Shown piece by piece: positions 29,969 through 38,241 of a DNA stretch of 64,000 bases. Numbering within the stretch: position 1 is the first letter of the stretch; each line of letters begins with the position of its first letter. The DNA lies in the NCBI RefSeq assembly GCF_003337375.1, contig NZ_QPJD01000020.1, positions 54,892 through 118,891 of the forward strand, written 5' to 3'. This DNA comes from Paenibacillus prosopidis. Lineage in GTDB: Bacteria; Bacillota; Bacilli; Paenibacillales; Paenibacillaceae. Position numbers and translations under genes: made by a program. The notes under the pieces were generated by a model that was given only the letters and a program-made list of their open reading frames with translations, did not search any database and was not told where the DNA came from.

Positions 29969-32132
29969 ATTTATCAGATTGCTTCTCCATTGCTGCCTTC
30001 AGCTTATCCGCCAGGCTATTTGATAATATCGCGTTATCGCTGTACTGCTCGATTAGCTTCTGATTTTGCTTGCGGTTTACTCTGCCGCTTTGCTTATCGC
30101 CAAGCATTTCGATGACGTTGCAGGGACGGCACTGCGCATACTTGCCTGCTTTCCCGTCATGAATCTCCATCTTCTTATGGCATTGCGGGCAGCGCTTATT
30201 AGACAACATAGGCTCAGATGCACGCCTATAGCCGCATTCACGGTCGGAGCAAACGAGCGATTTGCCCCGCTTGCCATTTATTTCGAGCAAAGGCTTCTCG
30301 CACTCCGGACAACGCGAATGGGTCAGATTATGCGGCTTATATTCCTTTGTCTCGGCGATTACCTCGTATACCCATTTTGACGCTTGCTCGCGAACGCTGC
30401 GCATAAATGCTGCCGGATCGCCCTTTCCTTTGGCGATTCGCTCCAGCTCCTGCTCCCACTTCGCCGTCAAATCAGGACTTCTCAGCTCATTAACAACCAA
30501 TTCAATAAGCTGCTTGCCTTTGCCGGTTGGCATTAGCTTATTCTGCGTTCGCGTAATCGTATCCGTTCCCAGCAGCTTTTCAATAATGTCTGCCCGAGTA
30601 GCAGGCGTGCCTAAGCCATGCTTCTCCATTCGGGTGAGCAGCGTCGCTTCCGTGTACCGGGCAGACGGCATCGTGCGGAGCTCCCGAACTTTGCTTTGCT
30701 TAACAGGCAGCGCTTGTCCTACCGCGAGAGGAGGAAGAAGCTGTGCCGGCTGATGATCGGTTTTGCCTTGCGCCGCATCATTATCGTCGTCCTCATCCTC
30801 GTCTTGAGCAGAAGCAGATGTGCCCGACTGGTATATTTCCTTCCAGCCCTTCTCCTTCTCTATCTTGCCTTTCGCATAAAACCGGTCCTTACCGGCCGCG
30901 AGCACGACGCTTGTCTCATCATATCGGTAAGGCCCATAAAATAAAGCAATAAAACGCCTTACGATCAGATCATACAGCTTGCGCTCCTCGTTGCTTAATG
31001 CAGCTAATTGCACGAACTGCTCGGTAGGAATAATGGCATGATGATCGGTTACTTTGCTGTCATCCACGATTCGTTTCGTAACAGACAGCTGCCCTCTGAG
31101 CAGCTTACGCGCAAGCTGCGTATAAGGGCCGACGGCGATGCTTTCCAAACGTCCTTTTAAGGTGGGCACCATGTCGCTGGACAAATAACGCGAATCGGTT
31201 CGCGGATAGGTAACAAGCTTGTGCTGTTCATAAAGCTTTTGCAGCACGTTTGACGTTTGTTTCGCAGAGAAGCCGAGCTTTTTGTTCGCATCCCGCTGAA
31301 GCTCGGTCAAATCATACGCCTGAGGGTGCGGCTCCGATTTCTCCACAGTACGAAGCTTGTCTACTTTGGCACTGCCGTTTTGAATACGAGCGGCTGCAGC
31401 ATCGGCATCGGCACGGTTCCACACTCTGCCGTCATGCGTTTCCTCCTCGCGCCACAACGCTGAGAAGGTTCCGAAGTCAGCCGTTACATTCCAATATGGC
31501 TGCGACTGAAACGATTGTATTTCATGCTCACGCTCCATCAGCATCGACAACGTAGGCGTCTGTACGCGTCCGGCTGCCAGCTGAGCGTTATATTTGGTCG
31601 TTAACGCCCTTGTAACGTTCAATCCGATTAACCAGTCCGCCTCGGCGCGGCAAACGGCCGAAGCATACAAATTGTTATAGTCTTTGCCAGGCTTCAAGCT
31701 GCTGAAGCCGTCTTTAATCGCCTTATCCGTCTGCGATGAAATCCACAGCCGTTTGAACGGCTTGCGCCAATGCACAAGCTCCATGATCCAGCGGGCAACC
31801 AGCTCGCCTTCACGCCCGGCATCGGTCGCTATGATGAGCTCGCTAATATCCTGCCTTTTGCATAGTTGAGCTACAGCCTTAAATTGATGCGACGTTTCTT
31901 TCATTACCTTGAGATTCATTTTGGAAGGCAGCAGCGGCAAGTCTTCCAAATTCCACGTCTTGTATTTCGGGTCGTACTCCTCCGGCTCAGCCAGCGTCAC
32001 CAAATGACCCAGCGCCCACGTTACGACATATTTAGGACCTTCCATGTAGCTTTTTTGCTTCTGTCCGCATCCGAGCACACGGGCAATTTCCTTCGCTACG
32101 CTCGGTTTCTCTGCTAGTACAAGCGATTTCAT
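29967..32132 (-). CDS. topB: DNA topoisomerase III
   Basis: A 721-residue type IA topoisomerase that relaxes and decatenates single-strand-containing DNA. The N-terminal TOPRIM domain has VLAEKPSVAKEIARVLG and, near residue 105, TDAGREGELVARWI. The region VTYPRTDSRYLS near residue 310 holds the catalytic tyrosine. LLTRMEKHGLGTPATRADIIEKL is near residue 495. The C-terminus carries two zinc-ribbon-like cysteine groups (CPECEKPLLE and CPQCHKKMEI). Length is normal for Bacillales TopB. The ATG follows GGAG. Confidence 0.95.
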   Translation of the reverse strand: MKSLVLAEKPSVAKEIARVLGCGQKQKSYMEGPKYVVTWALGHLVTLAEPEEYDPKYKTWNLEDLPLLPSKMNLKVMKETSHQFKAVAQLCKRQDISELIIATDAGREGELVARWIMELVHWRKPFKRLWISSQTDKAIKDGFSSLKPGKDYNNLYASAVCRAEADWLIGLNVTRALTTKYNAQLAAGRVQTPTLSMLMEREHEIQSFQSQPYWNVTADFGTFSALWREEETHDGRVWNRADADAAAARIQNGSAKVDKLRTVEKSEPHPQAYDLTELQRDANKKLGFSAKQTSNVLQKLYEQHKLVTYPRTDSRYLSSDMVPTLKGRLESIAVGPYTQLARKLLRGQLSVTKRIVDDSKVTDHHAIIPTEQFVQLAALSNEERKLYDLIVRRFIALFYGPYRYDETSVVLAAGKDRFYAKGKIEKEKGWKEIYQSGTSASAQDEDEDDDNDAAQGKTDHQPAQLLPPLAVGQALPVKQSKVRELRTMPSARYTEATLLTRMEKHGLGTPATRADIIEKLLGTDTITRTQNKLMPTGKGKQLIELVVNELRSPDLTAKWEQELERIAKGKGDPAAFMRSVREQASKWVYEVIAETKEYKPHNLTHSRCPECEKPLLEINGKRGKSLVCSDRECGYRRASEPMLSNKRCPQCHKKMEIHDGKAGKYAQCRPCNVIEMLGDKQSGRVNRKQNQKLIEQYSDNAILSNSLADKLKAAMEKQSDK

Positions 32133-32188
32133 TCGTTATTCGCTCCATTTCATTAGATGCCGCATCATACCTGATCATGCATCATTAA

Positions 32189-33100
32189 CTATGACGAAAC
32201 GATACCATAGGCTTTCAGCCTGCGCAACGCTTCAAGCGTCAGTACACTCTTCCACTCCCGTTCAGCCTGCGGCCATACCTCTTCGAACTGCCCCCAGCTC
32301 CACGTTGGCGCCCATGATCCATCCTCCTGCTGCTTTGATAGCAAATGTTCCAAATATAACAACGCACTCCTGCTCAATTGACTATAATATATGGAATTTG
32401 GAGATTCAGCCACCTGAATTGGCGTCAAGCAATAGCCATTCCACTGACTCGGATCTGTTGTCACGCAATTGTTAACCATCTCGTCCAGCGCCGGCTTAAC
32501 CTCGCGGAGCACGGACTCACGTACCAGCTCAGCGAAGCGCAAACAGCAGAGCAGCTCGTGGAAATCTTTGCGCGAGGACGTTTCATTGATATATGTAATC
32601 GCATGCTGCGTCAACTGATCCAGCAATTCTGCTGGAACAATATCCGAATATTCATAAAAGAAGCCGACGATTTCGACAGCAGGATTTCCCCAGCCGTCAT
32701 GTGCAGCATTGTAATTCCACCAAGGAGCGCGAGGAGCACTTTCTACCTCGGACGGTACGATATCCCAGCCTGCTTGCTGCGTCGTATTATAGGTATTTAA
32801 TAAATATCGGATCGCACCGCTAACGAGCGGCGAGCTGCTGTCTGCTTTCAACCTGGATAATTGCTGCAGGGCTACCGTCGTTGCCAGTGCCGAGGAGGCC
32901 GCCACCCTTACATCCGGTTCTAGTGCATTTCCAAAACCGCCGTCGGCATTTTGATAAACTGCCAGTTCCCTCATTACGTCACCGGCAGAGCCGCCATCAA
33001 ACTCATACGCAAACCATGCTTGCTCAAGCGGTCTAGCAGTCTCCTTCATAAACTGAACAGCCCGCTCGAATTGGTCCTTCGACATAACCGGATTTCCCAT
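32189..33100 (-). CDS. uncharacterised alpha-toroid (prenyltransferase/terpene-cyclase-like fold) protein
   Basis: A 303-residue protein with no named function that I recognise. It contains repeated helical units with the QNADGGFG motif (near residue 50) and a later QQEDGSWAPTW (near residue 265). These QxxDGGFG-like turns are typical of the alpha-alpha toroid fold of squalene cyclases and protein prenyltransferases. Catalytic DxDD or zinc ligands are not evident, so enzymatic activity is doubtful. The protein lacks a signal peptide. The ATG at 33100 follows AAGGAGG. It is a single gene between topB and a divergent metallophosphoesterase. Confidence 0.65.
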   Translation of the reverse strand: MGNPVMSKDQFERAVQFMKETARPLEQAWFAYEFDGGSAGDVMRELAVYQNADGGFGNALEPDVRVAASSALATTVALQQLSRLKADSSSPLVSGAIRYLLNTYNTTQQAGWDIVPSEVESAPRAPWWNYNAAHDGWGNPAVEIVGFFYEYSDIVPAELLDQLTQHAITYINETSSRKDFHELLCCLRFAELVRESVLREVKPALDEMVNNCVTTDPSQWNGYCLTPIQVAESPNSIYYSQLSRSALLYLEHLLSKQQEDGSWAPTWSWGQFEEVWPQAEREWKSVLTLEALRRLKAYGIVSS

Positions 33101-33306
33101 TATTAAATCCTCCTTGAAAGTTTATATTGAGGCTCCCTCACGAACCTCTGCTGTCTTATATTCCCTTGTCTATTATCGTATTAAAACAAATGCCTATTAG
33201 CAATCATATCCTGCTATTCTTGCGTATTTTTGCTGCTGCAATCCCGGTGTGATATAGTAGGTTCAGCTTATATTTTAGCAGATTAATAGTCAGGGAGCGT
33301 TGACCG

Positions 33307-34455
33307 ATGAACTTGCGTTTTGTTGCTATTTTCATATGTATTTTACTCGTGTACAGCGGTATTTCCTCGTATATCGGGTGGAATGGCTGGCTGTTTCTAT
33401 CGACTCTATTTAAATGGAACCATGGGGGAGTTTATGCGGCATGCGTCGGGCTGATCGCTTATGCTTATTTGCTGGGACGAGTAAGCTATTCGACTCCGGT
33501 AAGACCTCTGGCAGAAGCGTTGAAAATAGTTGGCTCCTACTGGTTTGCGGTGCTGGAATACGCCGTGCTCATCCTTCCTCCCGCAAACTTGATTGGACTT
33601 ATCCTTAAAGCGCTAGGCGCTCAACAGTCTATTTATATAGTTGGAGTGGGGAGCATTTCCTTCCTTATATTGGCCGTCCTTCTTATTCGCGGCAGCTGGA
33701 ACGCCTGGAGTCCCGTTATTAGAACGTACTCTGTGCAAATTCCGAAACAAGCCGGAAAGATGGACAAGCTGCGGATCGCAATGGCATCCGACCTTCATTT
33801 GGGAACAATCGTAGGCAACCGGCATCTGAAACGGCTGGTCGCTAAAGTGGAGCATATTAAACCGGATATTATTTTACTGCCGGGAGACATTTTGGACGAT
33901 GATATCGAGCCTTTTCTCCGCAAAAAAATGACTAACGTGCTTGGCAAGCTGAAAGCGCCGCTTGGCGTATTTGCGGTAACGGGCAATCACGAATATATCG
34001 GCCGGAAGGTACCGGCATTCATTGCTGCTCTGGATGCGATAGGCATTCGCGTACTGATGGATGAATCCGCCCTTATTAACGACAGCTTCTACGTCATCGG
34101 ACGCAAGGACAAAGCAGCAGGAAGCTTCGGCGCCGAGAGCAGGCTTCCAATAAGCGAGCTTCTATCGCCGCTCGATAGGTCGCTGCCGCTCATTATGCTT
34201 GACCATCAGCCTTCGGACATCGCGATAGCTGCCGATAACGGCATTGACCTTTCCTTATCCGGCCATACGCACCGCGGTCAAATGGCTCCGAATCATCTCA
34301 TTACGAGACGGCTGTTCGAGCTGGATTGGGGTTATTTGAAGAAAGGCGGATTACATGCAATTGTTTCTTCAGGCTTCGGCACTTGGGGACCGCCTGTCCG
34401 GATCGGCAGCCGGTCGGAAGTGGTGCATATCGAGGTGGAGTTCGTTACGCCTTAG
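33307..34455 (+). CDS. membrane-anchored metallophosphoesterase
   Basis: A 382-residue protein. About four hydrophobic segments occupy the first 150 residues, followed by a calcineurin-like phosphoesterase domain. All metal-site motifs are present: ASDLHLG near residue 160, LLPGDILDDD near residue 195, VTGNHEYIG near residue 225, LDHQPSD near residue 298, and SGHTHRGQ near residue 319. The two-metal centre should hydrolyse phosphoesters. The substrate is unknown; Bacillus YkuE and YpbG are family relatives. The ATG follows AGGGAG. Confidence 0.88.
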   Translation: MNLRFVAIFICILLVYSGISSYIGWNGWLFLSTLFKWNHGGVYAACVGLIAYAYLLGRVSYSTPVRPLAEALKIVGSYWFAVLEYAVLILPPANLIGLILKALGAQQSIYIVGVGSISFLILAVLLIRGSWNAWSPVIRTYSVQIPKQAGKMDKLRIAMASDLHLGTIVGNRHLKRLVAKVEHIKPDIILLPGDILDDDIEPFLRKKMTNVLGKLKAPLGVFAVTGNHEYIGRKVPAFIAALDAIGIRVLMDESALINDSFYVIGRKDKAAGSFGAESRLPISELLSPLDRSLPLIMLDHQPSDIAIAADNGIDLSLSGHTHRGQMAPNHLITRRLFELDWGYLKKGGLHAIVSSGFGTWGPPVRIGSRSEVVHIEVEFVTP

Positions 34456-34562
34456 AATTGCAAAGAATAATCTCAAGAAAAATCGCAGGTTGTGATGAGA
34501 TAACGGTAAATAATGGCGCTAATAGAATGAAATCCGCGCTTTAAACAAAAATAGCGCTATTT

Positions 34563-34627
34563 AAGGGTCTTATACCTCTGTCGCTACCCCGAAAGGGGCA
34601 GGCTCTGGAGGTTTAAGGCCCTTTTTT
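34563..34627. terminator. structured terminator between convergent genes
   Basis: An outer stem AAGGGTCTTATACCTC pairs with GAGGTTTAAGGCCCTT (one mismatch, one wobble), with an inner CCCC-gaaa-GGGG hairpin, followed by a T run on the plus strand. Confidence 0.8.
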
Positions 34628-34631
34628 ACCG

Positions 34632-35465
34632 CTAATCTACATCAGCGATAAGCCATTCGGCATCTTCATCCTTGCCTTTTTGGAACACGTACACCGAACT
34701 GCTCGGTTCTCCAAAATCCTTCGATTCTTTGACTTGAACAACAGCCTCGAACAACGACCTCTGCTCGTTTATTACAATGCCGCCATCAACCTCGACGCTT
34801 GTTATTTTGAAACGCGGAAAATCTTCTGCAAGTGTTCTGTCGATAGGCGCAGATTCTGTGTATAATGCAATGAAACTCTCCTGATCCTCTTCAAATAAAT
34901 ATTTTATTCGTAAATTAATCAGGTGAATAAGCGGACGCTCCTCAACGGAAAACTTCGATTCATCTAAATAAGCGGGGGCAGCGGATCGTTCATCCGGCGA
35001 TGAAAAGGCTTCATCGGAAGGTGCGGGCGATCCTTCAACCTCAGAATCCAACGTTCCGGCCGCTTTGCCGAATCGAGAGTCGGCCTGAGAGAGCAGCTTT
35101 TTCAGCTTCTCAGCCAAAGATTGCCTCACCGTGTATAAGGTGCCGGTTTGCCCTGCCTTCATGAATTGTCCCAGCTCATAATCCGGCGAAATCCAGAGTA
35201 AATAGCTGTTATCCCCTAGCGTAAACGAATACGGCGGAGCAGCGATATCGACCGTCCCCGGCTCCCTTTTAGCAAATCTGACCGCGTATTCAAATGATCG
35301 CACAGCGTCCCGGTCCGTCCATTCCATTTGGGAATTAAGCTCTGCCGTCTCAAAATCAACCATCCGCTGTACGACAACCTTGTCCTCGCTCACCCGGAAT
35401 AGAAACAATGATAATGCAGCTAACACTGCAATGACGCCAATACCAACAATAAACCCTTTTTTCAC
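34632..35465 (-). CDS. membrane-anchored extracytoplasmic protein of unknown function
   Basis: About 277 residues. One N-terminal membrane anchor (KKGFIVGIGVIAVLAALSLF) is followed by a large polar domain. A proline/serine/acidic linker (EVEGSPAPSDEAFSSPDERS) lies around residues 140-160. The C-terminus is rich in beta-type sequence. I recognise no family. GTG 35465 is chosen because GGGGGATGA sits at the right distance. An upstream in-frame GTG at 35528 has no ribosome site, but would add 21 cytoplasmic residues. Likely outside the membrane. Confidence 0.65.
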   Translation of the reverse strand: MKKGFIVGIGVIAVLAALSLFLFRVSEDKVVVQRMVDFETAELNSQMEWTDRDAVRSFEYAVRFAKREPGTVDIAAPPYSFTLGDNSYLLWISPDYELGQFMKAGQTGTLYTVRQSLAEKLKKLLSQADSRFGKAAGTLDSEVEGSPAPSDEAFSSPDERSAAPAYLDESKFSVEERPLIHLINLRIKYLFEEDQESFIALYTESAPIDRTLAEDFPRFKITSVEVDGGIVINEQRSLFEAVVQVKESKDFGEPSSSVYVFQKGKDEDAEWLIADVD

Positions 35466-35577
35466 CCAATCATCCCCCGATCCCATGCGATAACCATAAA
35501 GACGATCATCCTTGGCAAAAGGTTCCACAATAGGGACTTAAGCACTGCAATAATAACTAATGATTAGGTACGGCTGC

Positions 35578-35961
35578 TCACAACGCGGCACCATTCTTAG
35601 AAACACGTTTCCTTCCCGTGTCGTACTCTGAAACTTCAATATACTCTGACACACCCGATTGAAGCAGCCCAATCAAGTCCTCATCCATATATCCGTAATC
35701 ATCCGGTATATGAAGACAGATCACTTTTTTGTTAATAAGGGCATGACTAAATCTGTCCTGTAATCGCCGGACATGCTTTTTCTCCATTGCAAAAATAAGA
35801 TCCGCCCAGCCGACATGCCCTTCGTTCACCTTAATGCGCGCATACTCTTCCGTTCCAGCGGACCTCACTTCGTGGCCGCCCACTCCCTGGAATATCGTCT
35901 CGGCCGTCAAGCTCCGCCACTTATTTCGACTGCAAATGAATAATAGTTTTATTCTTATCAT
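35578..35961 (-). CDS. low-molecular-weight protein-tyrosine-phosphatase-like protein
   Basis: A 127-residue protein of the short LMW-PTP-like family. The phosphate-loop position reads CSRNKWRS (near residue 10), which fits CxxNxxRS of the family, and VICLHIPDDYGYMDEDLI carries the expected acidic region. It is shorter than classical LMW phosphatases (about 150 residues), as in the predicted-phosphatase subgroup. The start is odd: GGAGG directly abuts the ATG at 35961 with no spacer, while ATA codons at 35958 and 35952 have better spacing. The true initiation site is therefore uncertain. A small membrane-protein gene lies just upstream. Confidence 0.75.
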   Translation of the reverse strand: MIRIKLLFICSRNKWRSLTAETIFQGVGGHEVRSAGTEEYARIKVNEGHVGWADLIFAMEKKHVRRLQDRFSHALINKKVICLHIPDDYGYMDEDLIGLLQSGVSEYIEVSEYDTGRKRVSKNGAAL

Positions 35962-35978
35962 CCTCCTGATTGTTAGCT

Positions 35979-36128
35979 TTATTCATCTTTATTCATCGCT
36001 TTGATTTCATGCAGTAATTGATCGAGCTTATCAATTATTATTTCATCGTTTTTTAGTTTTTTCCGAAACGAAACTTCTATGATTCCAATACCGGCTAAGA
36101 TTAAAAAAAGAAAAAACAAGATTAACAT
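35979..36128 (-). CDS. small single-span membrane protein
   Basis: About 49 residues: a hydrophobic N-terminal helix (MLILFFLFLILAGIGIIEVS), then a charged, lysine-rich, probably coiled segment ending HEIKAMNKDE. The ATG at 36128 follows GGGAGGAAGG. In-frame starts further upstream overlap that ribosome site. It lies 17 bases before the phosphatase-like gene, so probably cotranscribed. No function recognised. Confidence 0.55.
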   Translation of the reverse strand: MLILFFLFLILAGIGIIEVSFRKKLKNDEIIIDKLDQLLHEIKAMNKDE

Positions 36129-36250
36129 GATTCGCCTTCCTCCCATGTCCCACTCGCCTCGGTTCAATGGCTGACCACGCTTCGCATATCTGTCAGCTCC
36201 TCCACATATTGAATATACAGGTCACTTATCGTGTAGGCAATCATCGAAAG

Positions 36251-36355
36251 TCAAAGCTGGCGATACATCTTAGAGGATTGGTATGCAACGGAAATTGGCC
36301 AGTGTGAGATTTTGATAGAATCTTCTTCGAGGGTAATCGTAAGCAAAAACGCCAT
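36251..36355 (-). CDS. possible 34-residue peptide
   Basis: An ATG at 36355, preceded by AAAGAGCAGGA, opens a 34-codon frame whose product alternates acidic and hydrophobic residues (TITLEEDSIKISHWPISVAY). The composition looks protein-like and unlike the other frames. It starts 32 bases after the stop of the 36387-36653 gene, on the same strand. No homologue recognised; it may be a fragment of a longer decayed gene. Confidence 0.3.
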   Translation of the reverse strand: MAFLLTITLEEDSIKISHWPISVAYQSSKMYRQL

Positions 36356-36386
36356 TCCTGCTCTTTTTCTGCTAAATTTAAAATCA

Positions 36387-36653
36387 TCACCGCTCAAAGA
36401 AATATGGCTTTTTACTATTGTATATGGACTCTAGCTTATCAATCTCGGCAGATACTTCATGCAGCCAATCCCAGTCATTTGTCATACTTGCCACTAGCCC
36501 CAAATTATATTGTTCAGCAAGTTTATATGCATAGTTCGCATTCAGCTTCATGCAGCAGTTCATTTCTGATACTTCGTCTTCAGATAAGCCCCTGCTCTGC
36601 TGCAGCTGCCACAGCTCTGCTAAACGCCAATGGATATTCATCACGACTATCAT
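36387..36653 (-). CDS. conserved small protein of Paenibacillus type
   Basis: About 84-88 residues, with the pattern MNIHWRLAELWQLQQSRGLS, then EMNCCMKLNANYAYKLAEQ, then LASMTNDWDWLHEVSAEI. I recall this pattern from a family of short Paenibacillus proteins of unknown function, often present in several copies per genome. It is helical, cytoplasmic and without obvious motifs beyond a Cys pair. The start is either ATG 36653 or ATG 36641; neither has a strong ribosome site. Isolated gene on the minus strand. Confidence 0.65.
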   Translation of the reverse strand: MIVVMNIHWRLAELWQLQQSRGLSEDEVSEMNCCMKLNANYAYKLAEQYNLGLVASMTNDWDWLHEVSAEIDKLESIYNSKKPYFFER

Positions 36654-36730
36654 TCCAATCGGTTTGTAATTCTTATAATCATTAACATTCTATCCGTTTC
36701 TACCTGAAAATAGCCGTGCTTCCATAGCTA

Positions 36731-36775
36731 AAAAATAGGACCTCCCCTCGACCGTTTGTCGAGAGATGAGGCCCT
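36731..36775 (-). terminator. terminator after the quinone-reductase-like gene
   Basis: AGGACCTC..TCGAC and GTCGA..GAGGcCCT pair. The minus strand continues TATTTTTT. Confidence 0.75.
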
Positions 36776-36799
36776 AATCAAATTCATGTAAATGGCAGC

Positions 36800-37387
36800 C
36801 TATAGGAACAGGCTAGCCGCCTTTTCCTTTACTTCCTCGAGCATCTTCCCGCGAGCGGCATCATCAATCTGATTTACGCTGCCAAAAAATAAATGCCCAA
36901 CCGGCTCAATGCCGCTAAAGTCATAAATACCGGTATCCGATGTTATTTTCAAACCTTCATGCATACCAATATTACTATAAATTTCGGATGGGGTGCCGTG
37001 CGTATTGATGATGAAACCCTTCCTGCCGGCAAGCAGCTTGCTGATGTTCCCGTCTTCTCCGTATGCATAGGCGAAGCCATAGGAGAAGACCCGATCGATA
37101 TATCCTTTAATCAGGGCCGGCAAGCCTGTCCACCAAACCGGATAGACCATTGTGATCGCATCCGCCCATTTCACGTGATCCTGCTCTGATTGGATATCAG
37201 CAGGTATGTTGCCTTCGCGCAAAGCCTTGAAATCACTGGCGCTAAGCACAGGATCAAATTTTATTGCATACAAATCCCGGACAACAACCTCATGCCCCTG
37301 CTGCTTCAACGCACCGGTGAAAGCATCCACTATCGCATTATTGAAGCTTTCAGGGTTAGGATGGCAATAGACGATCAAATGCTTCAT
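36800..37387 (-). CDS. NAD(P)H-dependent oxidoreductase (flavodoxin-like fold)
   Basis: A 195-residue FMN/FAD protein of the NAD(P)H quinone oxidoreductase family (MdaB/KefF/YwrO relatives). The N-terminal HLIVYCHPNPESFNNAI binds the flavin phosphate, YPVWWTGLPALIKGYIDRVF near residue 85 is the family signature, and INTHGTP near residue 130 is another conserved loop. It probably reduces quinones or similar electrophiles. The ATG at 37387 follows GGAGGTG. Single-gene unit with its own terminator. Confidence 0.88.
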   Translation of the reverse strand: MKHLIVYCHPNPESFNNAIVDAFTGALKQQGHEVVVRDLYAIKFDPVLSASDFKALREGNIPADIQSEQDHVKWADAITMVYPVWWTGLPALIKGYIDRVFSYGFAYAYGEDGNISKLLAGRKGFIINTHGTPSEIYSNIGMHEGLKITSDTGIYDFSGIEPVGHLFFGSVNQIDDAARGKMLEEVKEKAASLFL

Positions 37388-37567
37388 AGAACACCAACAC
37401 CTCCGCGGGTATAATCAGACTGCGTTAGTGTTGCCACTTTGTTGCTCCTTATTACACCGCTGCTCCCCGAAGCATGCTTTTCATATAGCTTCTGCATGGA
37501 GACTGAACGATTGATGACGCCTGCATCCGAGCACGATAACGGCATCAAATGCCATTATTCTAATAAA

Positions 37568-37618
37568 AAACCTTCTGAGCTTGTGTGTACGTCTAACGTA
37601 CATTAGCTCAGAAGGCCA
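37568..37618 (-). terminator. terminator after the IscA-type gene
   Basis: CCTTCTGAGC and GCTCAGAAGG form a 10-bp stem with an inner TGTACGT/ACGTACA hairpin. The minus strand then runs TTTTTTA. Confidence 0.92.
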
Positions 37619-37636
37619 TCATTTTCATTGATCAGA

Positions 37637-37999
37637 TTAACACTCGCCGGCTGCTGCAGGTTTGCCTGCATCCGTAGCCGTACGGAACGACGAGCCGCAC
37701 CCGCAAGTTGCGCTGGCGTTAGGATTTTCGATCGTAAACCCGCCGCCCATAGCAGACTCTTTGAAATCAATAACAAGGCCGTTCAAATACTTTAGGCTGT
37801 CTTCGTCGACAACAACCTTCAAGCCTTCCATATCCAACGCTTTATCCCCGTCATGCTGCTCATCGTCAAATCCCATACCGTAGGAGAAGCCGCTGCAGCC
37901 GCCTTCTTTTACGCCAATACGAAGAAACAGACCGGGAGTCCCTTCCTGCTCCAGCATTTCTTTTATTTTGTCAGATGCTGTATCACTAATTGTGATCAT
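37637..37999 (-). CDS. A-type iron-sulfur cluster carrier (IscA/ErpA family, YutM-like)
   Basis: A 120-residue HesB/IscA-type carrier. The three conserved cysteines are in KEGGCSGFSYG (near residue 35) and ATCGCGSSF (near residue 100). It hands [4Fe-4S]/[2Fe-2S] clusters to client enzymes. The ATG at 37999 follows GGAGG. A C-terminal tail of about 15 residues (TDAGKPAAAGEC) with an extra cysteine is longer than usual. Nearby yutJ, yuzB and yutI reproduce the Bacillus yut gene neighbourhood, which points to YutM. Confidence 0.9.
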   Translation of the reverse strand: MITISDTASDKIKEMLEQEGTPGLFLRIGVKEGGCSGFSYGMGFDDEQHDGDKALDMEGLKVVVDEDSLKYLNGLVIDFKESAMGGGFTIENPNASATCGCGSSFRTATDAGKPAAAGEC

Positions 38000-38241
38000 G
38001 CTACATCCCTCCATTTATCCATCTTATCATTAACAAAAGTTCACTTACTTATTTGTAGTATACTCCAGTTTGTTCACACGCTCAAGAGAAGCGTGCCTAT
38101 AAGACCAATATTCCAATATATGGGCGACGGAACACTTTTCTTATTGCCCGCGCTACGCATGAGGTTTATAATAGTTACAGCTTCTTAATCGGATAAGCAA
38201 GTTATTTTTTTCACAAACTACTTAAAACAGGAGGCTCCGCC

